The notes under the pieces were generated by a model that saw only the letters and a program-made list of their open reading frames with translations, had not been told where the DNA came from and searched no databases. From Populus alba (taxonomy: Eukaryota > Streptophyta > Magnoliopsida > Malpighiales > Salicaceae), in the NCBI RefSeq assembly GCF_005239225.2, contig NC_133301.1, forward strand, positions 9,238,318 through 9,302,317: a stretch of 64,000 nucleotides of DNA, in the 5' to 3' direction. The position numbers and the translations under genes are program-made. Shown one piece after another: positions 37,006 through 48,900 of the stretch (position 1 is the stretch's first letter; each line of letters begins with the position of its first letter).

Positions 37006-37590
37006 CGTAAGGTATTAAAAGTTTTGGTGGAGGCAGCTGATAAGACTGAGTTGGACAACAAAAGTTTCTGAGTGTGATTTACCAAGAACGACGTTAACGA
37101 CGGAGGAACGGAACAGAGGGGTAGGGAATCTTCTCGTGGTGTCAGTACTGGTAGTTGGAGTAACCTTCGCTGGTGCTATCACTGTGCCTGGATCAGGTTG
37201 TGATCTTAACAGTGGTAGTTCAAAAAAGCTGATGAGATATTATATTTATCTTGACATGTTAGCTATGGATGTCTCCCTCATCGCCGCTATAATCCTTTGT
37301 CGGGTATCATAGGTCATACCAGTTGTGCAACATCAAACTTGGAGATTGCGACATTTCTTAATTTTTACTCCCTTCTCTGCATGGGTTTAGCATTTACATT
37401 CATTCTGGCAATCACGGTGCAAGAACACACTAGATCTTTCATAATCACCATCACATTCCATGCCTGTCTTTTTGTTATCCAATTAGTTTATTCCTATGGA
37501 TTGATGGTTTCAACTGCAAAATCAACATTGTCTTTTCTGCAAGCAAATCCCTTCAAATTGATGCCTCGAATGAAAAGGAAGATGGAATAG
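37006..37590 (+). pseudogene. copy A, PGG/transmembrane last exon (broken)
   Basis: Homologous to B exon 4: VLVEAADKTELDNKSF then stop, EERNRGVGNLLVVSVLVVGV, ITVPGSG, and four hydrophobic segments. The frame shifts near 37300. The original stop TAG (37588-37590) is overlapped by the target duplication of the next element. Confidence 0.88.
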
Positions 37591-37593
37591 GAT

Positions 37594-38071
37594 TGTTGGA
37601 ATATTGCCAATTATGTTGACATTGTCAAAGAAGGAGGCTTGTTGGTGGCAACCACCAACCTTGACTTTGGCAGCCACCTTTGTTGAAGAAGAGATGAGTT
37701 TGACAGCCACCATTGATGACAAAGGAGCAAGAGGAGCTGCCATTGATGCCTATAAATAGGCACTAAGAAAGAGAGCAAAATGTGAGAGTTGTGAGACATG
37801 TAGAGAGAAGAAGAGAGAAAGAAAGAGAAAGGCTGCCACCAGCAGCCCTGCTGCCTTATGCAGCTGCTGCCCTATGCAGCAATGAGAGATGGGAGTTGAG
37901 TGAATGTGATCCTCCTCCACGTGTTGTATTCTTTCTCTATCTCTAAATAAAATGAACCTCTCCCGTGGATGTAGGCAATTTGCCGAACCACGTTAAATAT
38001 TGTGTCTCAGTGTGCTTACCCCTCCGATGAGCAATGATCAGTACATCACCGGTCCCGGATACCGCACAACA
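37594..38071 (+). repeat. 5' LTR of the non-autonomous element
   Basis: 478 bp, TG...CA, with 'gcctataaataggc' as a likely TATA box near 37751. Confidence 0.93.
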
Positions 38072-38073
38072 AA

Positions 38074-38085
38074 TGGTATTAGAGC
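38074..38085 (+). promoter_or_regulatory. primer-binding site of the non-autonomous element
   Basis: TGGTATTAGAGC, two bases after the LTR. It is one base from the usual initiator tRNA-Met complement. Confidence 0.8.
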
Positions 38086-39015
38086 TTTTTGGTTTAAAGT
38101 GGTGTTTGATCGTTGCTCAAAAATGAAAGTTGTCAAAATTGTGTTTTAACCATCCCACCGTGTAGAGGAGGACGATACGAAGCCACTGGTGAAAACGGCG
38201 TCAAAATCAGACGTCGGACATGGCCGCACTTTCCATCACTCTCCGGCAAGGCGTCTGCCCACGCGCGCAAACGTGCCCCACGCGTCTTCTTCACCTGGAT
38301 GAGTTGACCCGACCCGAATACAGTATGAACAGTGACGTTATCATGAACAGTACCATGCAAAGGATGACATCAACATGATGCAAGGATGACATCAGCATAC
38401 ACAGTCAGCAAGCCATTGACCAGTCAACTGACATGTCAGCATAGTGGGACCCACCTGCCATGTCATCAGCCGCGGGCCGAGCCGAGTGGAGCCGAGCTGA
38501 GTTGGAGTCGAGTCGAGCCGCGAGCTGAGGGATAGGATCTAGTGTAGCTGATCCTACGTGCAACCGGATCTGGGATTGAATCTAAGCTGTTGATCAGGCC
38601 AAAATTGTTTTGATCAAATCTTAGCCGTCTGAAGTGCGATTTGGACGATTCAAGACATGTTTCCAGCTAATTTGATCATTCCGGATGCAATGGTATGGTC
38701 TGATCGTTGAGATTCGAGACCAAAAATGACAATGGTGAATTATTAAAGAGAGATTGCCCGATCAGGAGGCATTTAAAGGTCATCATGGTGGTCGATGGAG
38801 ATGAAAAAGAAGAAGGTGCACATGTTTACCCAATTATATGTGCCAAACTATGAGCCACGATAGGAGCCCTAGTTTAGACCGTCGCATAACGACAAGCGGA
38901 GACACCTTAGAGAAGGTGTGAGGGCCATAAAAGGAGCCCATTTCAGAACGCTCCAGAGAGCGTGTGCTGAAGAAGCAAGATGACAATTGCCCACATAAAT
39001 GGCAAAGGGGGTGAT

Positions 39016-39493
39016 TGTTGGAATATTGCCAATTATGTTGACATTGTCAAAGAAGGAGGTTTGTTGGTGGCAACCACCAACCTTGACTTTGGCAGCCACC
39101 TTTGTTGAAGAAGAGATGAGTTTGGCAGCCACCATTGATGACAAAGGAGCAAGAGGAGCTGCCATTGATGCCTATAAATAGGCACTAAGAAAGAGAGCAA
39201 AATGTGAGAGTTGTGAGACATGTAGAGAGAAGAAAAGAGAAAGAAAGAGAAGGGCTGCCACCAGCAGCCCTGCTGCCTTATGCAGCTGCTGCCCTATGCA
39301 GCAATGAGAGATGGGAGTTGAGTGAATGTGATCCTCCTCCATGTGTTGTATTCTTTCTCTATCTCTAAATAAAATGAACCTCTCCCGTGGATGTAGGCAA
39401 TTTGCCGAACCACGTTAAATATTGTGTCTCAGTGTGCTTACCCCTCCGATGAGCAATGATCAGTACATCACCGGTCTCGAATTCCGCACAACA
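39016..39493 (+). repeat. 3' LTR of the non-autonomous element
   Basis: 478 bp, about 98% identical to 37594-38071 and followed by AGGAT. Confidence 0.93.
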
Positions 39494-39498
39494 AGGAT

Positions 39499-39700
39499 CA
39501 CATCCAATTCAAACTGGATAGCTTGCAAACGGGAGGGCATTTTATCTTGTATTTAAATCTCATGTAATTTGTAACAAATAGATATTAAGCTCTTTCTCTT
39601 CTCTCTTGTAACGACTTTGGTTATATATAAAGCAGAACATGCATGTCTCTGGTGTGTCCTTTCAGAGATCTTTCTGCAGGAAATTATATGAACTGGTTCA
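39499..39700 (+). other. 3' flank (probable 3'UTR) of copy A
   Basis: From 'atagcttgcaaacgggaggg' to 'tctctggtgtgtc' this matches the sequence just after the stop codon of B (49441-49600). It was displaced from copy A by the inserted element. Confidence 0.8.
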
Positions 39701-41739
39701 TCAAACCAAACCATGATCATCCTATCAAGAAAAAAACATGGAGTCTAATTCCTAACTAACCACATGCTGAAGAAATAAATTAAAAAAATTAATTTTACAA
39801 AAAGCTCTAAAATAAATAAAAAATAATAATCAAAAGAATAATAATAGAATAAGAAATAAAAACAATTTAGATTATGAAATTGAAAGGAAAATTTAATTTC
39901 ACTGTAGAATCAAAAACTAAAAATAAGAATTAAAAAAATATGGGCCAAATTAAAAAAAAAGGACAACTTGTAATTTTTTATTGAATGAGAAAATTGAAAA
40001 CAATTTTACATTTTTGAAAAAGATCTAGAACAAAAACTTAGTAATAAAAAAAGGGATCAAATTTGAAATAATACTAAAACAAGAAGATAACTCTGAATTT
40101 TAAAATAGCTAGCAAGAATTTTAAAGAGAAGAGAGGGAAAATATGGAAAACAATAAAGAAAATAGCAACAACGATACACCACTACAAATAAGAATACATG
40201 TGTTACCCCTGCAGGAAAAGAATTCTAAGATGCATCGATCGCCACCATGGAAGGGTGGCTTGGCCGCTAAAAAAGGTTGCATGCACCACCAAAGCTATTG
40301 CATCTTTTTAACTATACCTATTACTTTCAATTCCCCATATTTGTTTCATAATCGAATCCAGTCCCTTAAGACCTAATTGCTTTAAATCAACTTAATTTAA
40401 ATATATTTTGATAAATTAGATACCAATAAAGCATCATATCTTTTTCTTAATATTATGGGACCCTTATATTTAAGAATAAAACTATCAAGATAATTTAAAA
40501 AAAATATATATGAAAGAACCAAATTAAAATAAAAAATAACGACAACTAAAATTAGAAACTAGTTCACAAGTTCTTAAAGACTTAATTTTATTCCCAAAAG
40601 CCTTGCTTTAAACCAATAAAATGAAATATTTTATCGTAAAATTGAACATCTACTCATCACTTGGAAGATTATATCCAAATTATGTTCAAATTATTATTGT
40701 GCATGTTGTGTGGAGATGTGATACTTAGAGTGTGGCTGAAAACTTCCAAACATTCATATTAAAATGCTTATTATTGAAGGATATCCTAGGACTTATCTCA
40801 TAGGAATCTTGATAAAAATAATTGCTTGATCAACTTTATTTGAGCTCATTTTAGTTTTGATTGAGCTAATCAGTCAAAGCCTAAATGGTGTTATTAATTA
40901 CCATAATATTATTGTGATAAGTTGTGTTTTTTTATTTCTAGTAAAATTGTCCTTAAATCAGCATTAAATAAATTTAAGTTCTAATAAAAAAATATATATT
41001 TTCAGAAGGAGACAATATTATCTAACTAGACTTTAGACAAACTATCTATTACCGTCTAATCTTGTCATTACGCATAAAAAATTGACTATGAGGTTGTGCT
41101 AGGAGAGGCAATAACATTCAGAAAAGGTGGCAATATTATGAGCTATAAGGGGACATTATTGCTCTATCCATGTGTAGTTATTTGTTTATATAGAGAATTA
41201 GATGATGAATAACCATTTTATAGAACATCTAATACAAGCTTCTCCATTGGTCTGAATGTTTGTGAGTTATTTTCAGACCTCTTGAGGCCAAAAGAATGAC
41301 GTCTATCAATTACAAGGGCTAGCTAATTGTTACCCATTATAGCCATGTTCTTACTAAATTGGATTTTTAGCATGATTACTAAATTGTTGTGATTTTTAGC
41401 CAATCTATTAATTGATAATAGATCAATGAATTCTTTAATTAACATGTTCCTTGTTATTCATTTCTTCCTTCTAATAAGAAGATTCTACACCTAAAAAAGT
41501 GCAAGCAGCAAACGAAATTGGTTTGATTAACCAAAATTTAGCAAAAAAACAAGCATAGGCACCCAATGGCGACTCCAATCAAGGAAAGAAGTGGAAAGAA
41601 TACAATGCTCGATAGCCAAACCATTTAAAACTCACAGCACGGAAATCACATCCAGCTTGAGCTCCATATAAAGGTAATCAGCGTTACAGGCATGGGCATC
41701 ATATCCAGTCATGAGATAAAACAAAAAAAAAAAAAAAGA
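39701..41739. other. AT-rich intergenic DNA between copies A and B
   Basis: No recognisable gene or repeat family. A 77-codon plus-strand frame at 40143-40376 is low-complexity at its start and has no family signature. Confidence 0.5.
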
Positions 41740-42049
41740 GGTTTGCTAACAATGTTGCATGCACAATTTAAAGGGGATCCAACCCCTGTTGGAATGGCAA
41801 ACCAATATAATTAACAGACTTTTTTTTTCTTTGACAAACTTGTGATTGAACACTTAAAGAGTCTAGTTCAATTATGCGTACAAAGAACATTCTTCAGAAA
41901 AGGAAATAAGCAGTACTATGCACAATGGTGTAAGCAAAACCAGTTCAACTCTCGCATGTCATTTATACATTCAATTGTCAGGGCAGTATAGCATTGTTTC
42001 CATCACCTTGGTAAAGTCTGTTTTATTTAAATAAATTATCACTTCCCAG

Positions 42050-42186
42050 GTGATATCAATGCATTGTCCTCGCTGGCTTTCAAAAGCATCAGCCTGGAAA
42101 CATTACGCAAATACCCACTTAACTTAACAAGGCCATACACCAAGCAGATGTAGTAGTACCAGGATTGGACCTTGCATTTTTTGTAA
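42050..42186 (-). pseudogene. possible last exon of an unidentified gene
   Basis: On the minus strand a 45-codon open stretch with little codon decay reads VQSWYYYICLVYGLVKLSGY, then LRNVSRLMLLKAS, and ends at a TGA. It resembles a real protein C-terminus, but I do not recognise the family. The duplicate at about 56090-56200 carries a 2-base deletion that breaks this frame, so at least that copy is not coding. Confidence 0.3.
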
Positions 42187-42660
42187 ATGTCAAAAACATC
42201 AGAAACAATTTCTAGTGGAACAAAAATGCAATAATGCAGGTAATTTTAAAATGATTTTGAACATAGGCACTTCAACTCTTAGAGCAATAGCCTCGAGTCC
42301 TTTAGAAACAGAATAAATAAAGCGTTTTTGGCATAATTTACATAGCATTTGGAGATACTAAAGCTGTGCCCTTTCAGATTCACAGTATCATTTCTATTAA
42401 TCATACAAAGAGAGAGATTGTTATGTCCTTTGATGCCAACTAATTATGCAATGATCTCATTTACAACAATGAATCTCACAAACAAAAAAGGTAGAATCCC
42501 TTCTTCTAGAGACACTGCATCTAGAAAACTTATTGCAACATAAAAAGCCAACGACACAATGGAAGTCATGTTTTTTCTCTCACCATTGAAGTTATTTATT
42601 TGTAATAGATTATTTTAAGTTTTACATTAAATGACTTTGATGAATTGATTTTCTACGCTG

Positions 42661-42830
42661 TTATTCAAGCAGTCTTGTTTTTAGAAATTTTTAGCTTTGT
42701 TTAGGTTTTTTTTTTTCCCCTTTGTCTAAGGTCAGTTTGATTTGGGTTACAAGATGATGTACATCTTAGATATACTTTTTGTGTTTTTTTTTTTTTAAAG
42801 TTTTTCTCTTTAATACAATTACACTTAAAA
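42661..42830 (+). repeat. LINE 3' tail (5'-truncated copy)
   Basis: 'caagcagtcttgtttt' through 'aatacaattacacttaaaa' matches the tail of the LINE at 26588-26742. The upstream part is not LINE-like, as in a 5'-truncated insertion. It predates the B/C duplication because 56680-56845 has it too. Confidence 0.65.
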
Positions 42831-43293
42831 TATAAATTTAAAGAGCCATTGTTTTAATGGAGTTAACTTTAAGATTATTCTAGATTTATGAGTATAGTAT
42901 ATGTTTTCGGGAAAAGTTAAAGGTTAAATAAATAATATATATTTTGAGTTAATATATAGTTTTTTAAAATTTTTAAAAATAAGTAATGTATGAATTGACT
43001 ATAAGGAAAACAAATTGCTGGGATAACGAAAATGAGGGGGTTGTTAGGAATGTGTTGGAAAACACATTGCAATTAGGTTAGAATAATGCAAAAAACAATT
43101 ATATTATTGTAAAACTATAATATCATTTCTTTATCTTAATTTTGTTTATCAAATTAATATATTAGGTTGCGTGATTTGCGGCATGATATTTTTAGATATT
43201 CAATGAAAAGAACCAACTTTAATGACATGGTATTGTGAAAAAATTTTAGACCGAGAGACATCACAAATAGTAATTGGACTAAGTTTCAAGAAA

Positions 43294-43491
43294 GGGGGTG
43301 GTGGGGCTGGAGAAGAGAAAAAATAAAATTAAAAAGAGGGGTAGTGGGGCTGGCGGCCGAATGAGGGAGAAGAGAGAAAAAAAAAATAAAATTAAAAAGG
43401 GGGGGATAGTGGGGCTGGCGGCCGAATGAGGGAGAAGAGAGAAAAAAAAAAATTAAAAAGGAGGGCGTGGGGCTGGCGGCCGGTTGAGGGG
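43294..43491. repeat. G-rich ~62-68-bp minisatellite, about four copies
   Basis: Units contain 'gtggggctggcggccgaatg' and 'agggagaagagagaaaaaa' followed by an A-rich linker. It starts exactly where similarity with the upstream flank of gene C ends. Confidence 0.9.
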
Positions 43492-45760
43492 GACAACCAG
43501 GGAAGGAGATGGTCGGGTCTGGTTTCTGTTTTCTTCTCCCTCCCCCCCTATATTTAAAATTACCCTTGTGTGAAGGCTGCTGTATAGAGGTAAAATCTTG
43601 TTTGGACCTTAAAATTGGTCCTTTAATTTTTTTTTTTTATATAAATTTGATTTTTTTTAATTTTTTTGTATTTTTAAAACGAGTAATATCAACATCGACT
43701 CAAAGAGAAAAAATCAATGATTTTAAAAATGATGTGTGAAAAGTCAAACGCGTTCCAAAAACCTTTAAAAAATTAAATTCTTTTTTTAGATGACGTTGAA
43801 AATACTAAAAACGATACAAATATATTAAAAACATATTTTTTAAAATTTTTGTTATTTTTCTTTATTTTTAAATTTTTAGAAAATTTTATCAAAAATATAG
43901 ATAAAAAATTAGGTAACAACAATCCCTGTATTTAGAGTACTGTATGGATACGAGGGATTAGTCTGACTTCATATACAAGGAAAAAAAATAAGGATTTTGT
44001 GATGCATTTTTCATTAATTCATGTTTACATTTTCTAAATGCCATAGAGTGGAGCTGCGAATTTCTAATATTTCATTTATAACGACACTTTTGACATTGCA
44101 TAAATTATAATAACAAACTTGTAATATTTTTAGACTATTTTTTTTTATTGAGTTTGCAATTTTCTAACTTAGTATTAAAATTGATATCAATTATATAAAC
44201 AGTAATATATATAGTATAACTTTTTGAAGTACAAAGGGAAAGTGAAATCACAATTAAAACATAGAATTTTTTAATGTAATTTTTTCTTAAGAAAAACATT
44301 AGACATTTTACTCAGATTGAATATTTATTATAAATTTTAAGAATATTATGCACATGAGTTTTTATATATATTTATTTATAAAGTAATTCCTAATGCACTA
44401 CAACGAACTGGAAAATACAGAAGAAATATTTCATCGGTATATAGAGAACATTCTGTTGATGTTGAAATTGCTAATGAAAACGATGATGGGATACTACCGT
44501 CGAAAATAACTCATTATATTTTTTATTTTATCGGCAATTTTATATACTAATAGAATCATCAAGAGAATATTTGCACCTAAAAATCAGCTCTTGCTACCCA
44601 TTTTTCATCAAAAAATACTTTGGAATTGGAAATTCCAAGCGAAATAATAATAATAAAAAAAAAACTTGAAAGCTATCACTAATTCCATCACCGTTTATTT
44701 TTTTTTATTGAATATTCAATTAGCGACTTTGTTGAAAAGTTCTTACATATTCTGTAAGTTTTACCAAAATTTCTAGAATGTTTACGAACATTCCAGTCGA
44801 TTTGCCAACATAAATGCCGATGGAATATTGATTCCATTGATGATTCTGTTGGAGTTTTCAATTTTTTTATTTTGTTTGTTATGATCCTCAATCCAATAAT
44901 TGCTCACATTAAACTCACAACCACAACAAAAGACATCTCTAAAAGTTTACTTGTACAAATTTTGTAATATATAATATTAAATGGATAACTAGTACTTATT
45001 TGATTTCATAGTTAGAAGATTCAAGTGGGAAATTTATATGAATGGTACACAAAAATGAGATAGAAAAAATTTAATACATAAACATTAATAAAAGTAGAAA
45101 CAATAAAAAATAATAGTAGGAAACCATGTTTCAATTGAAACACAATCAAATTAACAAGGTGAAGTGTATCTAATATATCAAATCAAAGATGTTGAAGGTT
45201 TAGGAAGGGGAGAAAAAGGTCCATCAATAATTGCACTTAGTTGAGCCCAAATATCCTATTTTATTATAGGAGTTGTGCACTCTTCTTCTCCAACTCAACA
45301 ACCACTTATTTCTAAATATTTTTATGCACAATCTATTCAAATTCCTATGAAGAATAGCTTGGGTCGACATATGGTGTGTGTAGAGTTGAAACAATGCAAC
45401 ACTCCATCAATTATTGGATCAATGTTATAGGCAAACTATAAATTCGATTCTTTTTAGGTCCCTCACTTGTAGCAATCTTTAACCACACTTGAGGATAAGG
45501 GTGTTCAAAAAAACCGACCAATCAATTAAACCGAGAAAACCAAAAAAGAATTAATCAAAAAAACCAAACCAAACCGAATAAACGGATTAAAAAGCTTTAT
45601 CCTCTACGCCTATCATTATGTCTCCCTAACTATAGTGCTTTTAGCATTATTAAACCCAAAACACTCCAATCCACGAGAAAAACATTTCTACAGTAATTCG
45701 CGATACAGACAAAAACATTCACAGTTTATAACACTGATCCCTGGGCAAAGAGGAGGACGA
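43492..45760. other. AT-rich region upstream of gene B
   Basis: No gene was recognised. 'ccgatggaat' and 'tatcggcaatttt' style motifs at 44400-44850 hint at an old CACTA fragment, and 'gggtgttcaaaaaaaccga' near 45505 is reminiscent of hAT-type repeats; neither has definable ends. Confidence 0.4.
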
Positions 45761-45767
45761 CCAGGGG

Positions 45768-45867
45768 AGTAACCGATCGGAGAAAAGCAAGAACAGAGGT
45801 GAAAGCAGAGGAAGAAAGTAACTAGTCGACCAGTCCTCTCTCACCTCTTCATCTCCAGAACTACCAG
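45768..45867 (+). promoter_or_regulatory. 5'UTR exon region of gene B
   Basis: The 90-100 bp before the splice donor are nearly identical to 57908-57999 of gene C ('gagaaaagcaagaacagagg' onward). Conservation stops just upstream, so this probably covers the transcribed leader. No convincing TATA box was seen. Confidence 0.5.
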
Positions 45868-45947
45868 GTACGTAAGTCTCTTCCCTTCCCCACTCTTACA
45901 ATTTCAATTCCACTTAACACTGATAACAAGACATGTAATTACCACAG
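45868..45947 (+). other. 5'UTR intron of gene B (80 bp)
   Basis: Donor CCAG/GTACGTAAG and acceptor TTACCACAG. In A and C the corresponding intron is about 0.9-1.1 kb, so B has lost most of it by deletion. Confidence 0.65.
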
Positions 45948-45983
45948 ATACAACCGCAGCAAAGTTAAGTCACTCAAGAAGAG

Positions 45984-48900
45984 ATGGAGCACTCAACCGA
46001 CATTATACAATCTTCCAGCACGTTGCAACTCTCTATGCAAGTACAAATAGATATGCCAAGACCAGTACATGAGGAGCTTGAACGATGGAAGGCAGTTAAA
46101 TTCCCAGTTCCGAAGCCTGCAGGTTTTGGTTCTTGTGAGCCAAATAAAATACTGCAGAAGGAGGTTTATACCTATGCAAAGGAAGACAACTTCAATGCCC
46201 TGTTTGGTCTCTTGTCCGATAAACGGGACCGAGTTTCATCAGAGGAAGTGCTCGATATCATTTTCAAACATGTTGCTGCCTCTGGAAATTCACTGCTTCA
46301 TGTGGCAGGAAGCCATGGAAGCGAAGGTGTGATACAGCTACTGTGTCATCACTTCCCCCTCCTAATCACCAGGAAAAATTTGCTGGGTGATAATGCGCTT
46401 CATCTGGCTGCCAGGGCTGGACGGTTTGCCACAATTCAAAATCTCGTCAAGCATGTGAAAATTCATCATAGAACACTTGAACTTGCTAGCTTGCTGAGGA
46501 TGAAGAATAATAAAGGAAACACCCCTTTGCATGATGCAGTCATCAAGGGTTGCCGAGAGGTGGCCTGTTTCCTCCTTTACGAAGACCTAGAAGTTTCCTA
46601 CCTCAAGAACAAGGAAGACAAGTCTCCCTTGTACTTGGCAGTAGAGAGTTGCGACGAGGAGTTGATTGCTTCTTTTATAGAAGCTATGCCGGAAGGAAAT
46701 TTAGGTAATCACATGTTTTCATCATTTCGACGTGAAAAATAACATGTCACACTTATAATTATTGGTCTCGTTAAAACTGATTCTTCATAATTTCATTTTA
46801 TGTAAAGCATAAAATTCAAGTTATTTCCATGCATTTTGTGTTTTTTGTATTGATTATCTAATTTTTAAATTATGCTGCACTAGAAAAACTAGCGGTCGGC
46901 AAGCCGGATATAATGCTTCCCGAGGACATAAAAGGGGGAAATCTCCTTCATCTTGCAGCATCAATGGGCTTCCTTTCTGGAGCAAGACTCCTGGTTAGTC
47001 GATGTCCTGTTGCCGTATCACAAAGAAACGACGAAGGCAACTTACCCATCCATGTTGCATGCCAGAAGTGCCGTCTTGAAGTAGTACGCGAACTACTTAC
47101 TTGTTGGTTCGATCCAATGGATTTTCTCAACGAAAAAGGACAGAATATTCTTCACGTTGCAGCGGGGAGTGGACAGATGAAAATAGTGGAGGAAATATTG
47201 GGAAATCGAGATATGAAAGCACTTATAAATGATAAGGATTACGATGGAAATACACCTTTGCACTTGGCTGCAATGTATGGCCGTCCTGAGATAGTGCGGG
47301 CACTAGTGAGGGACAAGCGGGTGGATAAAAGGATTGTCAATAATGAAAAGTTGAAACCATCTGGTGTTGTTGCGAAATTATTGCGAGGCGGACGCTTTGA
47401 AGCACCAAAGTCAGATGGAATGGTATGCTTATATGCTGAGCCTTTTCAAAAAACTGACCTTATGGTGCCAATGGGCTTGCAATTGCTCTTGAATATCACG
47501 GGGGATCATACTCCAAATTAATCATCATATATACTTGGAGAAAATGATAATGAAAAGGACAACCTTAACTGATTGCAAGAAAATACATTCAAATTCAGTT
47601 TCGAATGTGTGCTTACAAATTAATACTGTCTTTGCTTGTACTTGCTCAGAGCATGCTAATCGATACCAAGCATGAGGATGATGCTGCGAGAGGCGTATGG
47701 AACAAATCGCAGGACGTAGAAGTTCGCAAAATGGTAAGATTTTCGGTTTCACTAAAACTGCACTTTATCTTATGCTTCGACTTAAACTGCACTTTATATC
47801 AACTTATACAAATTATTATTAATCTCCAAGAACGCACCACAACTAACTTTATGTTTAGAATTTTGTTTTGAAAGTATTTTTTTAAAAAAAATTGATTAAT
47901 TTTTTGTTTAAAATTAATATGGTTTTTTATATTTTTCAAAGGTAATATGTAAAAATAAAATTTTAAAAATAAATAAATAATATTATTTTAATATATTTTA
48001 AAATAAAAAATATTATAAAAAACAACCAATATTACACTTTCAAACACACAAATATTAGAACGTGCCTAACATCACAAAGGGTTTTCATTGCTCCATTATA
48101 TATCTTAATTTTAACATTATCAATTCTAGCAACTTGGATTTTATTATCATTTACAAGCGCTATAGAATCTCCATAATATCCTTTGTAAGTATCAAAACAT
48201 TATTTCATTAAATAAATATGAAAGTAGCACGCAAAATCTACAATCCATGAATTTTTGTCAACCTTTTAACTCTTGTGTATACCCATTCCTTCATCCATCC
48301 TCAAGAGTACAAATCTAACTTCAAAAGAAAACGATTAGTCATGGGTCTAGAAGCATAAATACTCTCTAGTTTTTTCCATATGCCAATAAGCTTCTAGTAA
48401 TGGCATTATACTCCACAATCCAGCTTCTAGTAATTGCATATATAGGAACAATCAATACTCATTTAAAAAGAATTTTTAATTGTCAAAACCTCAGTCACAT
48501 TTAATTCTTTTATATTCATCAATACCAGAGGGTTTCGTCCACATAAGAAGCTAATCAGGTGATTTAAGTAAATATATTCTAGTATAGCAAAAACTTTCAC
48601 ATCCACATTCTGTCCATGTCGCAACTTTATAGAAAAGGGAATGATAGATTTCTTTTAATTACCTAAAATTTGATTAATCCAAAGTGGAAATAAAGTTCTT
48701 TACTTGCTAAAAAATATGGAATGCCTCGCTGATCTACTAAATATATAGCGATGAATTCCTTCTTCGTTATTATGGGACATTAAGCTAACATTGTCATGAT
48801 GCTTTATATAATTTGTTTACCATATTATTTTCTAATTAACACTTTGTTGTTCAGCGTGAGGTATCAAAAGTTTTGGTGGAGGCAGGTGACAAGAATCTTA

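Larger units (their letters stand above)
28449..37590 (+). pseudogene. ankyrin-repeat PGG protein gene, copy A (broken)
   Basis: Paralogue of genes B and C. A 5'UTR splice donor (CCAG/GTACGTAAG at 28449) is shared with the other copies. Coding sequence starts at ATG 29599 (MEHSTDIIQSSSTL) and runs to 30216, is broken by the copia element, and resumes at 35270-35577. The last exon is 37006-37590. Relative to B, two deletions of 419 and 410 bp each removed one intron and a whole number of codons (80 and 61), fusing ankyrin repeats in frame (TPLHDAASMG and GNTPLHEDDAARG). The last exon has a premature stop at 37068-37070 (NKSF-stop) and a frameshift near 37300 within the PGG/transmembrane part. 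A non-autonomous LTR element sits exactly at the stop codon. No functional membrane protein can be made. Confidence 0.9.
37594..39493 (+). mobile_element. non-autonomous LTR retrotransposon (LARD/TRIM-like) at the end of copy A
   Basis: Two 478-bp LTRs (37594-38071 and 39016-39493) start TGTTGG and end CACAACA. They differ at about 8 sites, mostly transitions. The target duplication AGGAT is exact (37589-37593 and 39494-39498). A primer-site-like TGGTATTAGAGC follows the first LTR and a purine tract (GGCAAAGGGGGTGA) precedes the second. The 944-bp interior is GC-richer than the surroundings, with 'gagccgag' repeats, and encodes no gag or pol. It must depend on another element for movement, probably a copia judging by primer site and ends. 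Confidence 0.93.
41740..43290. repeat. duplicated segment upstream of gene B
   Basis: Closely similar to 55756-57318 in the same orientation, from 'agaggtttgctaaca' to 'ggactaagtttcaagaa'. It shows that the B and C units arose by segmental duplication including upstream flank. No such block was found upstream of A. Confidence 0.9.

Noticed and set aside
42349..42543. 64-codon frame that is also present at 56369-56563
   Set aside because: Its conservation is fully explained by the recent segmental duplication. It starts at a TTG, has no family signature and lies in AT-rich non-coding sequence.
44400..44850. Motifs resembling CACTA subterminal repeats
   Set aside because: No CACTA terminus or 3-bp duplication could be found on either side; kept only as a remark.
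45505..45600. 'gggtgttcaaaaaaaccga' repeat considered as an hAT MITE
   Set aside because: No inverted partner end or 8-bp target duplication was found.
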